From Actinomycetota bacterium (GTDB taxonomy: Bacteria > Actinomycetota > Actinomycetes > S36-B12 > UBA5976), in assembly GCA_947452755.1 (NCBI GenBank), contig CANGDT010000010.1:1-47503 (forward strand): a stretch of 47,503 nucleotides of DNA, in the 5' to 3' direction. The notes under the pieces are model-generated. The model was not told the origin of the DNA and did not search any database. It worked only from the letters and a program-made list of their open reading frames with translations. Below, piece after piece: positions 27,738 through 36,600 of the stretch. Both the position numbers and the translations under genes were made by a program. Position 1 is the stretch's first letter; every line of letters starts with the position of its first letter.

Positions 27738-29356
27738 TGTCAACGTTAGCTAACCAAACCAGCGGCATGGCAGTTGGAACATTACTGAGTCGCATCACAG
27801 GTATTGTGCGCGACATAGCTTTGGTTGCTGCAATTGGAACCGGCGTCTTTTCTGACTCATACTCGGTGGCCAACAGTGTTCCCAACATTATTTACATCTT
27901 GATCGCGGGCGGAGCAATTAACGCTGTATTCGTTCCTGCGCTCGTACGGCACATGAATGATGACGAAGACGCCGGCGCACGTTTTGCAGATGCCCTGCTC
28001 ACGATTGTCAGTGCCGTGTTGTTTATTGTCGTGTTGATAACGATGGCGGTGGCACCCTTTATTGCCCACCTTTACGGCACCTCGCAGTGGAGCACTCAAG
28101 ATTTCGATGTCGCAACATATTTTGCACGCTGGTGTTTGCCGCAAATATTTTTCTACGGACTTTACACACTTGCATCTCAAGTCTTGAACGCGCGCGGAGT
28201 CTTCAAGTTGCCAATGTATGCACCGATTGTCAACAACGTTGTTGTGATTGCTACCGCTGGACTTTTCATCGCGATTTCAACGGGCGAACCAACCTCAGCA
28301 ACAGTGCTGCATAAAGAGTTGTTCCTGCTTGGATTCGGTACAACACTCGGCGTTGTCGTGCAGGCACTTATTCTTTTGCCCGCGTTAGGTAAAGCGGGAT
28401 ATAACTTCCGACCAAATTTCAGTGTGCGTGGTTCAGGTCTCGGCAAGGTCGGTGATTTAGCAATCTGGACAATTGGTTTTGTTTTCGTTAATCAATTGTC
28501 TTTCTTGGTTATCTCACGTTTGACCACGTATGCAAATGTTGTTTCTACAAATGCAGCCCTGACACCGGTTGGCTTCACTTCTTATCAAAAAGCCCAATTA
28601 ATGATGATGTTGCCACATTCAATCATCACAGTGTCACTGATAACTGCAGTTTTGCCGAGGTTAAGTCGGCAAGCACACGCTCATGATGAGCAAGCATTTG
28701 ATGCCGAACTTACACATGCCGTACGGCTTGTCATGGCGCTCATGGTGCCAAGTGCAGCATTACTTGTTATCGCCGGTCCCCGCATTGGCCAATTTCTTTA
28801 TGGTCATGGGGCTTCAACCCTGGCACAAGGCAATGCCGTTGGGTTTGTGTCATCAATGTTTGCCATCGGGCTACCCGCGTTCTCGCTTTTCTATGTGTTG
28901 CTGAGAAGTTTCTATGCGCGCGAAAATACGAAGACACCATTTTTTATCAACCTGGCATTCAACATGATCCATGTTGGCGTAGGAACAATTTTGTTTTTCT
29001 TTGTTGCTGATAAATACAAAGTTGCATCGCTAGCTTTTGCTTATTCCATTGGCTACACAGTTGTCTGCCTCTACACCTGGAATTTACTCAGCCGCAAGCA
29101 ACCTGGACTTCGTCGCGGCGGACATCTACAGCTTTTGGTTCGGCTTTCGGTCGCCACGCTTGTTGCAACATTTGTTGCAGAAATTATTATGAAGGTGCTC
29201 CCGTCTGCAAGCGCACATACAACAATCGCTTTACTCGAACAACTAGTCATCATGGCGACATCTTTTATCGGTTCGTTTTTCGTCATTGCTCGCGCGATGC
29301 ATATTGATGAAGTAGGAACAGTTCTTACGTCATTGATGAGCCGCAAGGGCAACTAG
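27734..29356 (+). CDS. murJ: lipid II flippase MurJ (MviN)
   Basis: GTLLSRITGIVRDIALVAAIGTGVFSDSYSVANSVPNIIY...LAGGAINAVFVPAL-type N-terminus, multi-pass; overlaps DUF6049 by 4 bp. Confidence 0.93.
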   Translation: MMSTLANQTSGMAVGTLLSRITGIVRDIALVAAIGTGVFSDSYSVANSVPNIIYILIAGGAINAVFVPALVRHMNDDEDAGARFADALLTIVSAVLFIVVLITMAVAPFIAHLYGTSQWSTQDFDVATYFARWCLPQIFFYGLYTLASQVLNARGVFKLPMYAPIVNNVVVIATAGLFIAISTGEPTSATVLHKELFLLGFGTTLGVVVQALILLPALGKAGYNFRPNFSVRGSGLGKVGDLAIWTIGFVFVNQLSFLVISRLTTYANVVSTNAALTPVGFTSYQKAQLMMMLPHSIITVSLITAVLPRLSRQAHAHDEQAFDAELTHAVRLVMALMVPSAALLVIAGPRIGQFLYGHGASTLAQGNAVGFVSSMFAIGLPAFSLFYVLLRSFYARENTKTPFFINLAFNMIHVGVGTILFFFVADKYKVASLAFAYSIGYTVVCLYTWNLLSRKQPGLRRGGHLQLLVRLSVATLVATFVAEIIMKVLPSASAHTTIALLEQLVIMATSFIGSFFVIARAMHIDEVGTVLTSLMSRKGN

Positions 29357-29365
29357 AATTTTTCT

Positions 29366-30823
29366 ATGGCTCATCAAAACGATCGCGTATTCGTTGATCG
29401 TTATGTTCTTGACGTTCAAGTGTCATCAACAACAGGCGCTCCAGTTTGGCGCGCATTTGATAACGTCCTGCAACGTTGGGTCAGCATTCTGTTCGTTCAA
29501 GATTCAGATCCTCGATCTTCTGGGCTAAGCCGCGCAGCACGACAGGCAGCAGCTAACGACAGTCGAAATGTGTTAGCAGTCCTTGACGTTATTGAAGGTG
29601 CCTATATTCAGGAAGTAGATGCCAAGCCCGTTGGACCGGTAACAGGCATCATCAGCGAGTGGACGGACAGTCCAACAATCAACGAGCTGTTGATTTCACA
29701 GGCTGAACCATTTTCAATTGAACACGCAGTGGACATTATTCATTCAATTGCACAAACACTCGTTGATGCCCATTCGTTGGGGCTCACTCATGGTCGCTTA
29801 CGTCCACACAGCATCCATCTTCTAGATGACTCGAATACCCAAATCTCGGGGTTTGGAATTGATAGTTCACTTTTGGGCTCAGATTCCAAAGATGGAATTG
29901 ACGAAGATATTCGCGGTTTGGGGAACTTACTGTTCGCGCTCGTAACGGGGGTATGGCCACATAGCTCGGTTGATGGGCTTCCTGGAGCAAAGATGCTCAC
30001 TGGTCAAGAGTTTTCTTTACCGAGTGCCATCCACAACGCAGTCTCTGAGCAGATCGATGCGCTCTATGTCGAGTCGCAAAACGGCGCATTTCGAAGTGTT
30101 CGAGGTTTTATTGAGGCGCTGGCCGTCACAACCGCCAATCAAGAACTCGATACCTTAGCCAAATTGCAGCAATTAACCACGCATACGGTGCATTGGAGAG
30201 GCGGCCGCAGCAATCAAGCCACCAGGGCCCGCGGGGTATTGATCGCTAGTGCGGTTGTTGTGGCAATGGGCTGGTTCGGCTGGCAGCTCATGACGAGGAA
30301 TTACTTCAACTCAGAAGCCCCACCGGGTGTGCTTTCACCCAATTCCAGCGCTGCACTCATCAGCGGACTTCCCGCCTTAACTGGAGCGCCGAGCGAAATT
30401 GCTTCCGCAACAGACTTCGACCCCTTCGGTGACCTCACTGAAAACCCACAAAAAGTGCACTTTGCCTATGATGCGGACAAAAAGACCGCTTGGCGGACTG
30501 TTCAGTACAAACAATCAAGCTTGGGCGGCAAACAAGGGGTTGGCATCCTTTTGGATCTTGGCAAGTCCCAACGTGTCATCAGCACCGAGATTCTCTTCAC
30601 CGAAGTTGGTAATTCCGTCGAAATATACGTGTCGGACACCAAAACCCCCGATTTTGCGACCTCAACCAAACTCGGGAGTAAGACTGCAGGTTCGATAGTC
30701 ACAATTGTGAAAAATCCCGACGGTGTCACTGGACGCTACGTGTTGGTTTGGCTTACCGGAATCACGAAAACAAGTAACGGCACCTTCCAGGCAGGAATAG
30801 CAAACGTTCGCGTGCTGTTGTAA
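29366..30823 (+). CDS. MurJ-associated pseudokinase with TM and extracellular discoidin-like domain
   Basis: Kinase-like N-terminus with degenerate THGRLRPHSIHLL and ISGFGID, TM near residue 300, C-terminal beta-rich AYDADKKTAWRTVQY...GVGILLDLGKSQRVISTEI region. Confidence 0.82.
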   Translation: MAHQNDRVFVDRYVLDVQVSSTTGAPVWRAFDNVLQRWVSILFVQDSDPRSSGLSRAARQAAANDSRNVLAVLDVIEGAYIQEVDAKPVGPVTGIISEWTDSPTINELLISQAEPFSIEHAVDIIHSIAQTLVDAHSLGLTHGRLRPHSIHLLDDSNTQISGFGIDSSLLGSDSKDGIDEDIRGLGNLLFALVTGVWPHSSVDGLPGAKMLTGQEFSLPSAIHNAVSEQIDALYVESQNGAFRSVRGFIEALAVTTANQELDTLAKLQQLTTHTVHWRGGRSNQATRARGVLIASAVVVAMGWFGWQLMTRNYFNSEAPPGVLSPNSSAALISGLPALTGAPSEIASATDFDPFGDLTENPQKVHFAYDADKKTAWRTVQYKQSSLGGKQGVGILLDLGKSQRVISTEILFTEVGNSVEIYVSDTKTPDFATSTKLGSKTAGSIVTIVKNPDGVTGRYVLVWLTGITKTSNGTFQAGIANVRVLL

Positions 30824-30881
30824 CTGGGGTAAGCCCACTCAACTAAACTTGGTTTTTATCGCCACCTATTAAGGAATTCAC

Positions 30882-31820
30882 ATGTCACAAGACGTTGCTG
30901 ACGTCATCATCGTCGGTTCAGGTCCAGCCGGATATACGGCTGCCGTGTACACCGCACGTGCACAACTTTCACCGATTCTTTTTGAAGGTGCCGTAACAGC
31001 TGGTGGTGCCTTGATGAATACCACCGAAGTAGAAAATTTCCCTGGTTTCCCTGAAGGAGTCATGGGTCCAGCACTGATGGAAAACATGCGTGCACAGGCT
31101 GAAAAATTTGGTGCCAAGTTGATCACTGACGACGTCACTGCGATGGAATTGACTGGCGCTATTAAGTCAGTGACCGATGGCGAAGGCAATGTTCACAAAG
31201 CACATGCAGTTATTTTGGCCACTGGCTCGGGTTACCGTGAACTTGGTGTGCCACGCGAAAAGGAACTTTCAGGGCATGGTGTGTCTTGGTGTGCCACGTG
31301 CGATGGTTTTTTCTTCCGCGATCAAGACATTGCCGTAGTTGGTGGCGGTGACTCTGCTGTTGAAGAAGCAACATTTCTAACGCGTTTTGCTCGTTCGGTT
31401 ACTTTGATCCACAGACGCGATCAACTTCGAGCAAGCAAGATCATGATCACCCGTGCAGAAAATGATCCAAAAATTAATTTTTCGTGGAATAGCGAAGTTA
31501 CTGAACTTCATGGCGAGGCCAAACTGTCCGGTGTTACTCTTCGCGACACCGTGACCAACGAGACTCGCGAGCTTTCAATCACTGGACTATTTGTCGCAAT
31601 TGGTCACGACCCTCGCTCGGAGCTCTTGCGCGGGCAGGTCGAGCTTGATGCTCAGGGCTACGTTCTTACCGGACACGGAACCCAGACAAACTTGGACGGC
31701 GTCTTTGCTTGCGGTGACCTCGTAGACCACACATACCGCCAAGCAATCACTGCAGCGGGTTCCGGATGTGCGGCAGCTTTGGATGCTGAACGTTTCCTTG
31801 CTAACTTGCACTCCAACTAG
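30882..31820 (+). CDS. trxB: thioredoxin-disulfide reductase
   Basis: [68 protein letters not shown]. Confidence 0.96.
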   Translation: MSQDVADVIIVGSGPAGYTAAVYTARAQLSPILFEGAVTAGGALMNTTEVENFPGFPEGVMGPALMENMRAQAEKFGAKLITDDVTAMELTGAIKSVTDGEGNVHKAHAVILATGSGYRELGVPREKELSGHGVSWCATCDGFFFRDQDIAVVGGGDSAVEEATFLTRFARSVTLIHRRDQLRASKIMITRAENDPKINFSWNSEVTELHGEAKLSGVTLRDTVTNETRELSITGLFVAIGHDPRSELLRGQVELDAQGYVLTGHGTQTNLDGVFACGDLVDHTYRQAITAAGSGCAAALDAERFLANLHSN

Positions 31821-31873
31821 CACCACCGCACGACAACTCAATCTATGCTTAAACAAAGAAATTAGGAGAAATC

Positions 31874-32197
31874 ATGGGCGCAACAATCGCAGTAACGGAT
31901 GCCAGCTTTAGTGCTGATGTTCTTGGTAGCAGCAAGCCAGTTCTTGTTGATTTTTGGGCTGAATGGTGTGGTCCATGCAAGATGGTGGCTCCAATTCTTG
32001 ACGAAATTGCTGCCGCACACGGCGACAAGCTCACCATTGCAAAGTTAAATGTTGATGAGAACCCGGCCACCTCAGCCAATGCTGGTGTGACTTCAATTCC
32101 AACACTTAACGTTTATGTCAATGGTGAAGTTGTTAAGCAGATCATTGGAGCAAAGCCAAAGGCTGCTCTTCTTGCCGATCTCGCTGAGTACCTATAA
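31874..32197 (+). CDS. trxA: thioredoxin
   Basis: VLVDFWAEWCGPCKMVAPIL, SIPTLNVYVNG. Confidence 0.97.
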   Translation: MGATIAVTDASFSADVLGSSKPVLVDFWAEWCGPCKMVAPILDEIAAAHGDKLTIAKLNVDENPATSANAGVTSIPTLNVYVNGEVVKQIIGAKPKAALLADLAEYL

Positions 32198-32203
32198 GTC
32201 TTC

Positions 32204-33286
32204 ATGACTGCCGTGATTCTTAAACACGGCGATTCTGGACCTGGTGTTATCGAGGTAAAGGATCGACTTTCTCGCCTTGCTTTACTGAACATTCCGGCCG
32301 AAGGCGCATCTGAATTATTTGACGATGCGCTTCGTGCTGCCGTTTTGGTTTTTCAGCAGAGCCGAGGTTTGACTGTCGATGGCATTGTTGGTCCTCGAAC
32401 GTTACGTCGATTAGAAGAAGCGCGCTGGTCCCTTGGGGACAGAGTATTGAGTTTCACTCCAGGGCATGTAGCCAGCGGCGATGATGTTGCCGAATTACAA
32501 CGTCGGCTTCATGAGTTGGGATTTGTGCTCGACCGAGTTGATGGAATTTTTGGAAAGCAGACGCATGCTGCAGTTCGTGAATTTCAACGCAACGTTGGAA
32601 TTGATGTTGATGGAATTTGTGGGCCGGAAGTTTTTCGTGCGCTCGCTCGTCTGGCACGCACAGTAGCTGGCGGCAATCAATATCACTTGCGTGAACTTGC
32701 TGCGCTAGATACTCATGTGCGATCACGCTCAGTCGAAGCATCCGTAATTGTTCTTGATCCAAGTTTTTCTGGTGCAACTCTTACTGGAAGTGAACTCACC
32801 GAAGCAGATGTGTGCTGGGACATAGCCTCACGCCTTGAAGGACGGCTTTCGGCTGTTGGGGCATTTGTTATTTTGACACGTGCTCGCACTGGTGAATCAT
32901 TGGGCGAACGAGCCAATGCGAACTTAGCCAATGAGCAGAACGCGGACATGACCATAAGCATCAGCATGGATCGCAACTCCAATGCCCAAGCGCAAGGCTG
33001 CGCCACGTATTACTTTGGGCACCAATTTTCGCGTTCGGCTACGGGAATGCGTCTGGCCGAGCTCATTCAAGAGGAAATTTGCGGCACCGGCTTACTTGAT
33101 TGTCACGCCCATCCAAAAACGTGGGATTTGCTTCGGCTCACGCGCATGCCCGCTGTCCGCGTTGAAATGGGTTATTCAACAAACGAGCATGATTCTGGGT
33201 ACTTCTCGAATCCGCAGAACCGGGACCACGTTGCTGAACAACTTATGTCGGCGGTCTGTCGATTGTTTGCACCAATAATTGGCTAA
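32204..33286 (+). CDS. cwlM: CwlM-like protein: two peptidoglycan-binding-1 repeats plus degenerate Amidase_3 domain
   Basis: Two PG_binding_1 units (LRAAVLVFQQSRGLTVDGIVGPRTL; THAAVREFQRNVGIDVDGICGPEVF) and an Amidase_3-like region ending VRVEMGYSTNEHD; gene order trxB-trxA-cwlM. Confidence 0.88.
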   Translation: MTAVILKHGDSGPGVIEVKDRLSRLALLNIPAEGASELFDDALRAAVLVFQQSRGLTVDGIVGPRTLRRLEEARWSLGDRVLSFTPGHVASGDDVAELQRRLHELGFVLDRVDGIFGKQTHAAVREFQRNVGIDVDGICGPEVFRALARLARTVAGGNQYHLRELAALDTHVRSRSVEASVIVLDPSFSGATLTGSELTEADVCWDIASRLEGRLSAVGAFVILTRARTGESLGERANANLANEQNADMTISISMDRNSNAQAQGCATYYFGHQFSRSATGMRLAELIQEEICGTGLLDCHAHPKTWDLLRLTRMPAVRVEMGYSTNEHDSGYFSNPQNRDHVAEQLMSAVCRLFAPIIG

Positions 33287-33302
33287 TGTGACTTGAGTCA
33301 CA
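33287..33302. promoter_or_regulatory. CRP/GlxR-like palindrome TGTGACTTGAGTCACA
   Basis: Exact TGTGA-N6-TCACA directly after the cwlM stop. Confidence 0.45.
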
Positions 33303-33349
33303 ATATAGGCACACAGGTTATCCCCAGGCCTAAACCTTTGGTTTACCCT

Positions 33350-34396
33350 TTACTTTAAAGGCTCCCCGAACATTCCAACGCGTGGCGGATCAATGATTTC
33401 CACAATGCGTCGAAGGTCCTCGAGGGTAGCAAATTCAATCTGCACTGTGCCTTTCTTTTGACCAAGAATGACCTTGACCCGAGTATCCAGACGATCTGAC
33501 ATCCGATCGCCCAATTCAGCCAAGCCAGGAGCACTAATTGATCCGGACTTCTTAGTTGACTTCTTAGGCGGCGCACTGACGTCACCTATCGACACCAGCT
33601 CTTCAACAGTGCGCACTGAAAGACCTTCAGCCACAATGCGCTTTGCCAAATGTTCGATTGCTTCGGCATCCTTAAGCCCTAGCAAGGCGCGTGCGTGACC
33701 GGCAGACAGAATGCCTGCTGCAACGCGGCGTTGAACACTGGGCGGCAAATTCAACAGGCGCAGAGTGTTCGTGATTTGTGGACGTGAACGTCCCAAACGC
33801 TTTGCAAGCACTTCCTGAGTGCAGCCAAAGTCCTCGAGCAGTTGTTGGTAGGCGGCAGCTTCTTCAAGTGGAGTCAGTGCGGCGCGATGGAGGTTCTCAA
33901 GAAGTGCGTCGCGAAGCATGTCGTCGTCAGCGGTCTCGCGAATCAGAGCCGGAATGCTCTTGAGTCCGGCTTTCTTTGAAGCACGCAATCGGCGTTCACC
34001 GGCAATAAGTTCATAACCCTTGTCAGCTTTACGCACCACAATCGGCTGTAATAGGCCGATTTCCTTAATCGAATGGACCAGTTCAGCCAAGGCTTCTTCA
34101 TCGAAAACTGTGCGTGGTTGTTGAGCATTTGGGGCAATGCTGTTAATCGGTAGGTCTGCGAAAATCAGACCGGCAATTGGTTCTGGCGATTGTGTTGAAT
34201 TCGGTGCAGTTGATTTTGCTGGTGTCTGTGAGGGTGCTTTCGAGGCTGTCTTTGCTGGGGTCTTACTTGGCGTTTTGGCGGGAGCAGGCTTCTTCGCGGC
34301 AGGAGCAGCTTTCTTAACACCTGATGTTCCACGTGAAACATCTTTCTCAGGAATGATTGCGCCGAGTCCTCTGCCTAGTCCCCTACGAGTTGCCAT
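33350..34396 (-). CDS. parB: chromosome-partitioning protein ParB
   Basis: MATRRGLGRGLGAIIP N-terminus; QPRTVFDEEALAELVHSIKEIGLLQPIVVR; YELIAGERRLRASKKAGL; helix-turn-helix region. Confidence 0.96.
   Translation of the reverse strand: MATRRGLGRGLGAIIPEKDVSRGTSGVKKAAPAAKKPAPAKTPSKTPAKTASKAPSQTPAKSTAPNSTQSPEPIAGLIFADLPINSIAPNAQQPRTVFDEEALAELVHSIKEIGLLQPIVVRKADKGYELIAGERRLRASKKAGLKSIPALIRETADDDMLRDALLENLHRAALTPLEEAAAYQQLLEDFGCTQEVLAKRLGRSRPQITNTLRLLNLPPSVQRRVAAGILSAGHARALLGLKDAEAIEHLAKRIVAEGLSVRTVEELVSIGDVSAPPKKSTKKSGSISAPGLAELGDRMSDRLDTRVKVILGQKKGTVQIEFATLEDLRRIVEIIDPPRVGMFGEPLK
34325..34340. promoter_or_regulatory. parS-like site within parB (one mismatch)
   Basis: TGTTCCACGTGAAACA versus consensus TGTTTCACGTGAAACA. 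Confidence 0.8.
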
Positions 34397-35317
34397 TTAC
34401 TTGCCTCCATTGTTTTTGCCACGTTCAGCAATTTCGCGGGCTGCAGCCAAGTAGGCAACTGCTCCGGTTGATCCTGGGTCGTACGTCATGACTGACTGTC
34501 CGTGTGATGGTGCTTCAGCCACATAAATATTGCGAGGGATTACGGCTTCAAGGACTTTCTCGCCGAAGAACGCCCGAACCTCTTGCGCAACTTGAGCCGA
34601 AAGGTTTGTGCTTCCCTGGAACATGGTTAACAGAATTGTTGAGATTTCCAAGTGTGGATTGAGGTTGGTGCGCACCAAGTCCACAGTTTGCATGAGTTGC
34701 TGAACGCCCTCAAGGGCATAGAACTCGCACTGAATGGGCACAAGGACTTCAGAAACAGCAACAAGAGCATTAACCGTAAGGCGACCAAGACTTGGTGGGC
34801 AATCAATAAAGATGTAATCGACATCGTTGCCCGCTACATAAGATTCAATCGCGTTCTTTAATAGGTAGGGCCATTCGGAATCATTTTCACCGCCAAGTTC
34901 ACGTTCGGCGCCCGCTAAATCAATGGTTGCGGGAAGACATTTCAATGTTTCGAAGCCTTCAGCGCTCACGACTAAGTCGGCGATGTCGGCACCTTCAATT
35001 AGTACGTCGTATGTGCCTGGGGTGCCTTCTTCGTGCTCGATACCTAAGGCCGTAGAAGCGTTTCCTTGCATATCAAGATCAATGAGCAAAACGTTGAGCC
35101 CAGAAAGTGCCATTGTTGCAGCGATATTGACTGCAGTTGTTGTTTTACCTACGCCGCCCTTTTGATTCACAATGGTCATCACTCGAGTGCGGGCCGGCGC
35201 TGGAAAAGTGCCCATTAGTCCAGTACGCACATAAACGGCTGCTTTGGCGGCTGCCGCCAAAGGAGTGTCATCATCCAATGAAAAGGACATGTGACCTCCA
35301 GGTTTCACGTGAAACAT
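34397..35317 (-). CDS. parA: chromosome-partitioning ATPase ParA
   Basis: VNQKGGVGKTTTAVNIAATMAL deviant Walker A, LLIDLDMQGNASTALG, IFIDCPPSLG. Confidence 0.96.
   Translation of the reverse strand: MFHVKPGGHMSFSLDDDTPLAAAAKAAVYVRTGLMGTFPAPARTRVMTIVNQKGGVGKTTTAVNIAATMALSGLNVLLIDLDMQGNASTALGIEHEEGTPGTYDVLIEGADIADLVVSAEGFETLKCLPATIDLAGAERELGGENDSEWPYLLKNAIESYVAGNDVDYIFIDCPPSLGRLTVNALVAVSEVLVPIQCEFYALEGVQQLMQTVDLVRTNLNPHLEISTILLTMFQGSTNLSAQVAQEVRAFFGEKVLEAVIPRNIYVAEAPSHGQSVMTYDPGSTGAVAYLAAAREIAERGKNNGGK
35301..35316. promoter_or_regulatory. parS-like site at the parA start codon (one mismatch)
   Basis: GGTTTCACGTGAAACA; encodes FHVK of the ParA N-terminus MFHVK on the minus strand. Confidence 0.85.
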
Positions 35318-35368
35318 TCCGAATGAATGTTGCCGTCATTCCCCAAGATTAGGGGAACTACCCAAAGA

Positions 35369-35980
35369 TTAAACAACCACCCTGACAACTGTGGTTAATG
35401 GGTCAACGATGCCCTCGCCACACTGCACAATCTGCGCAGTGCGATTCTTCAATACTTTTGCCGCTTCATCGATTTCCCGTTGAGCCGACGAGCCCTTCAT
35501 CGCCAGAATTTCCCCACCATTTTTCACCAGCGGCATCGACCAACTTATGAGCTTGGTCATCGGTGCAACAGCTCGCGAGGTCACTACCCAGGCAGTGAGG
35601 CCTTTCATTTCATCAGCCCGACCTCGTCGTACATCAACGCGCTCGGACAAATTAAGGTCAGCAACGACTTCGCTAAGGAACTCACAGCGGCGCAAGAGTG
35701 GTTCAACCAAAGTCATGTGGATGTCGGGTCGCACAATCGCAAGAACCAATCCGGGCAATCCAGCGCCACTTCCGATATCGATGACACTTGTTTCAGGTTT
35801 GATGAGTTCCTGAACAACAGCGCAGTTAGCAATATGCCGATCCCAAATTTTGTCAGCTTCGCGTGGACCCATTAGTCCTCGCTCGATGCCAGCGGTTTCA
35901 AGCCAATGCGCATACTTTTCCAACCCAGGACCTGCCTCTGGAAAGGCGTTGAGGAGGGCTTCGTGTTTCACGTGAAACAT
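35369..35980 (-). CDS. rsmG: 16S rRNA (guanine(527)-N(7))-methyltransferase RsmG
   Basis: GLMGPREADKIWDRHIANCAVV, VIDIGSGAGLPGLVLAI, VTSRAVAP. Confidence 0.95.
   Translation of the reverse strand: MFHVKHEALLNAFPEAGPGLEKYAHWLETAGIERGLMGPREADKIWDRHIANCAVVQELIKPETSVIDIGSGAGLPGLVLAIVRPDIHMTLVEPLLRRCEFLSEVVADLNLSERVDVRRGRADEMKGLTAWVVTSRAVAPMTKLISWSMPLVKNGGEILAMKGSSAQREIDEAAKVLKNRTAQIVQCGEGIVDPLTTVVRVVV
35964..35979. promoter_or_regulatory. perfect parS site at the rsmG start codon
   Basis: TGTTTCACGTGAAACA, exact consensus; encodes the MFHVKH N-terminus of RsmG. Confidence 0.95.
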
Positions 35981-36035
35981 TCCAATCTGGCGGGTGGTGT
36001 GGAAATTAGTGCCTGGGGCTATGTGAATACTAATG

Positions 36036-36083
36036 AATTGGGCCTGCTAGAAAAGTCTCTAGCAGGGCCAATTTTTCTTTATT
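36036..36083 (+). terminator. hairpin plus T-tract, + orientation, between rsmG and jag
   Basis: AATTGGGCCTGCTAGA-aaagtc-type loop-TCTAGCAGGGCCAATT followed by TTTCTTTATT; one stem mismatch. Confidence 0.65.
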
Positions 36084-36549
36084 AAGAGGGTTTCACGACG
36101 ATGCGGCGCTTTGGCTCTTCGCCCTGCGACACACTAACTGCGCCGGCTTCGCCAACTGCATCGTGAACAATCTTTCGCTCAAAGGCGCTCATTGGCTTAA
36201 GTTCTACAGGTTCACCTGTTTCAAGTGCGGTCTTCGCTGCATCTTGGGCAACAATGATGAGGCGTTCGCGTACCGCAGCACGGTGGCCAGAAATATCGAG
36301 CATGAGCCGTGAGCGTTCGCCGGATTCCCGAGTGACAGCCAGACGAGTGAGTTCCTGAATTGCGTCCAGAACCTCACCCTTCGCGCCAACTAGCTGGGCC
36401 AGATCAGCGCCAACGATGCTGACCATTGCGCGGTCGTTTTCGACGTCCATTTCGATGTCACCATCGAGTTCGGCGATATCAAGTAGTGCCTCTAAATAGT
36501 CCGCAGCGATGTCGCCTTCTGCGACGAGTTGCTTTTGACGTTCACTCAT
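36082..36549 (-). CDS. jag: Jag/KhpB-type R3H/KH RNA-binding protein
   Basis: LVGAKGEVLDAIQELTRLAV (KH-like), LDISGHRAAVRERLI, MSAFERKIVHDAV (R3H-like); position between rsmG and yidC. Confidence 0.92.
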   Translation of the reverse strand: MSERQKQLVAEGDIAADYLEALLDIAELDGDIEMDVENDRAMVSIVGADLAQLVGAKGEVLDAIQELTRLAVTRESGERSRLMLDISGHRAAVRERLIIVAQDAAKTALETGEPVELKPMSAFERKIVHDAVGEAGAVSVSQGEEPKRRIVVKPS

Positions 36550-36600
36550 AGTGTTACCTTTCCAGGCTTAAAAGTATGTGTTGGATTGTGGATGATTAGG

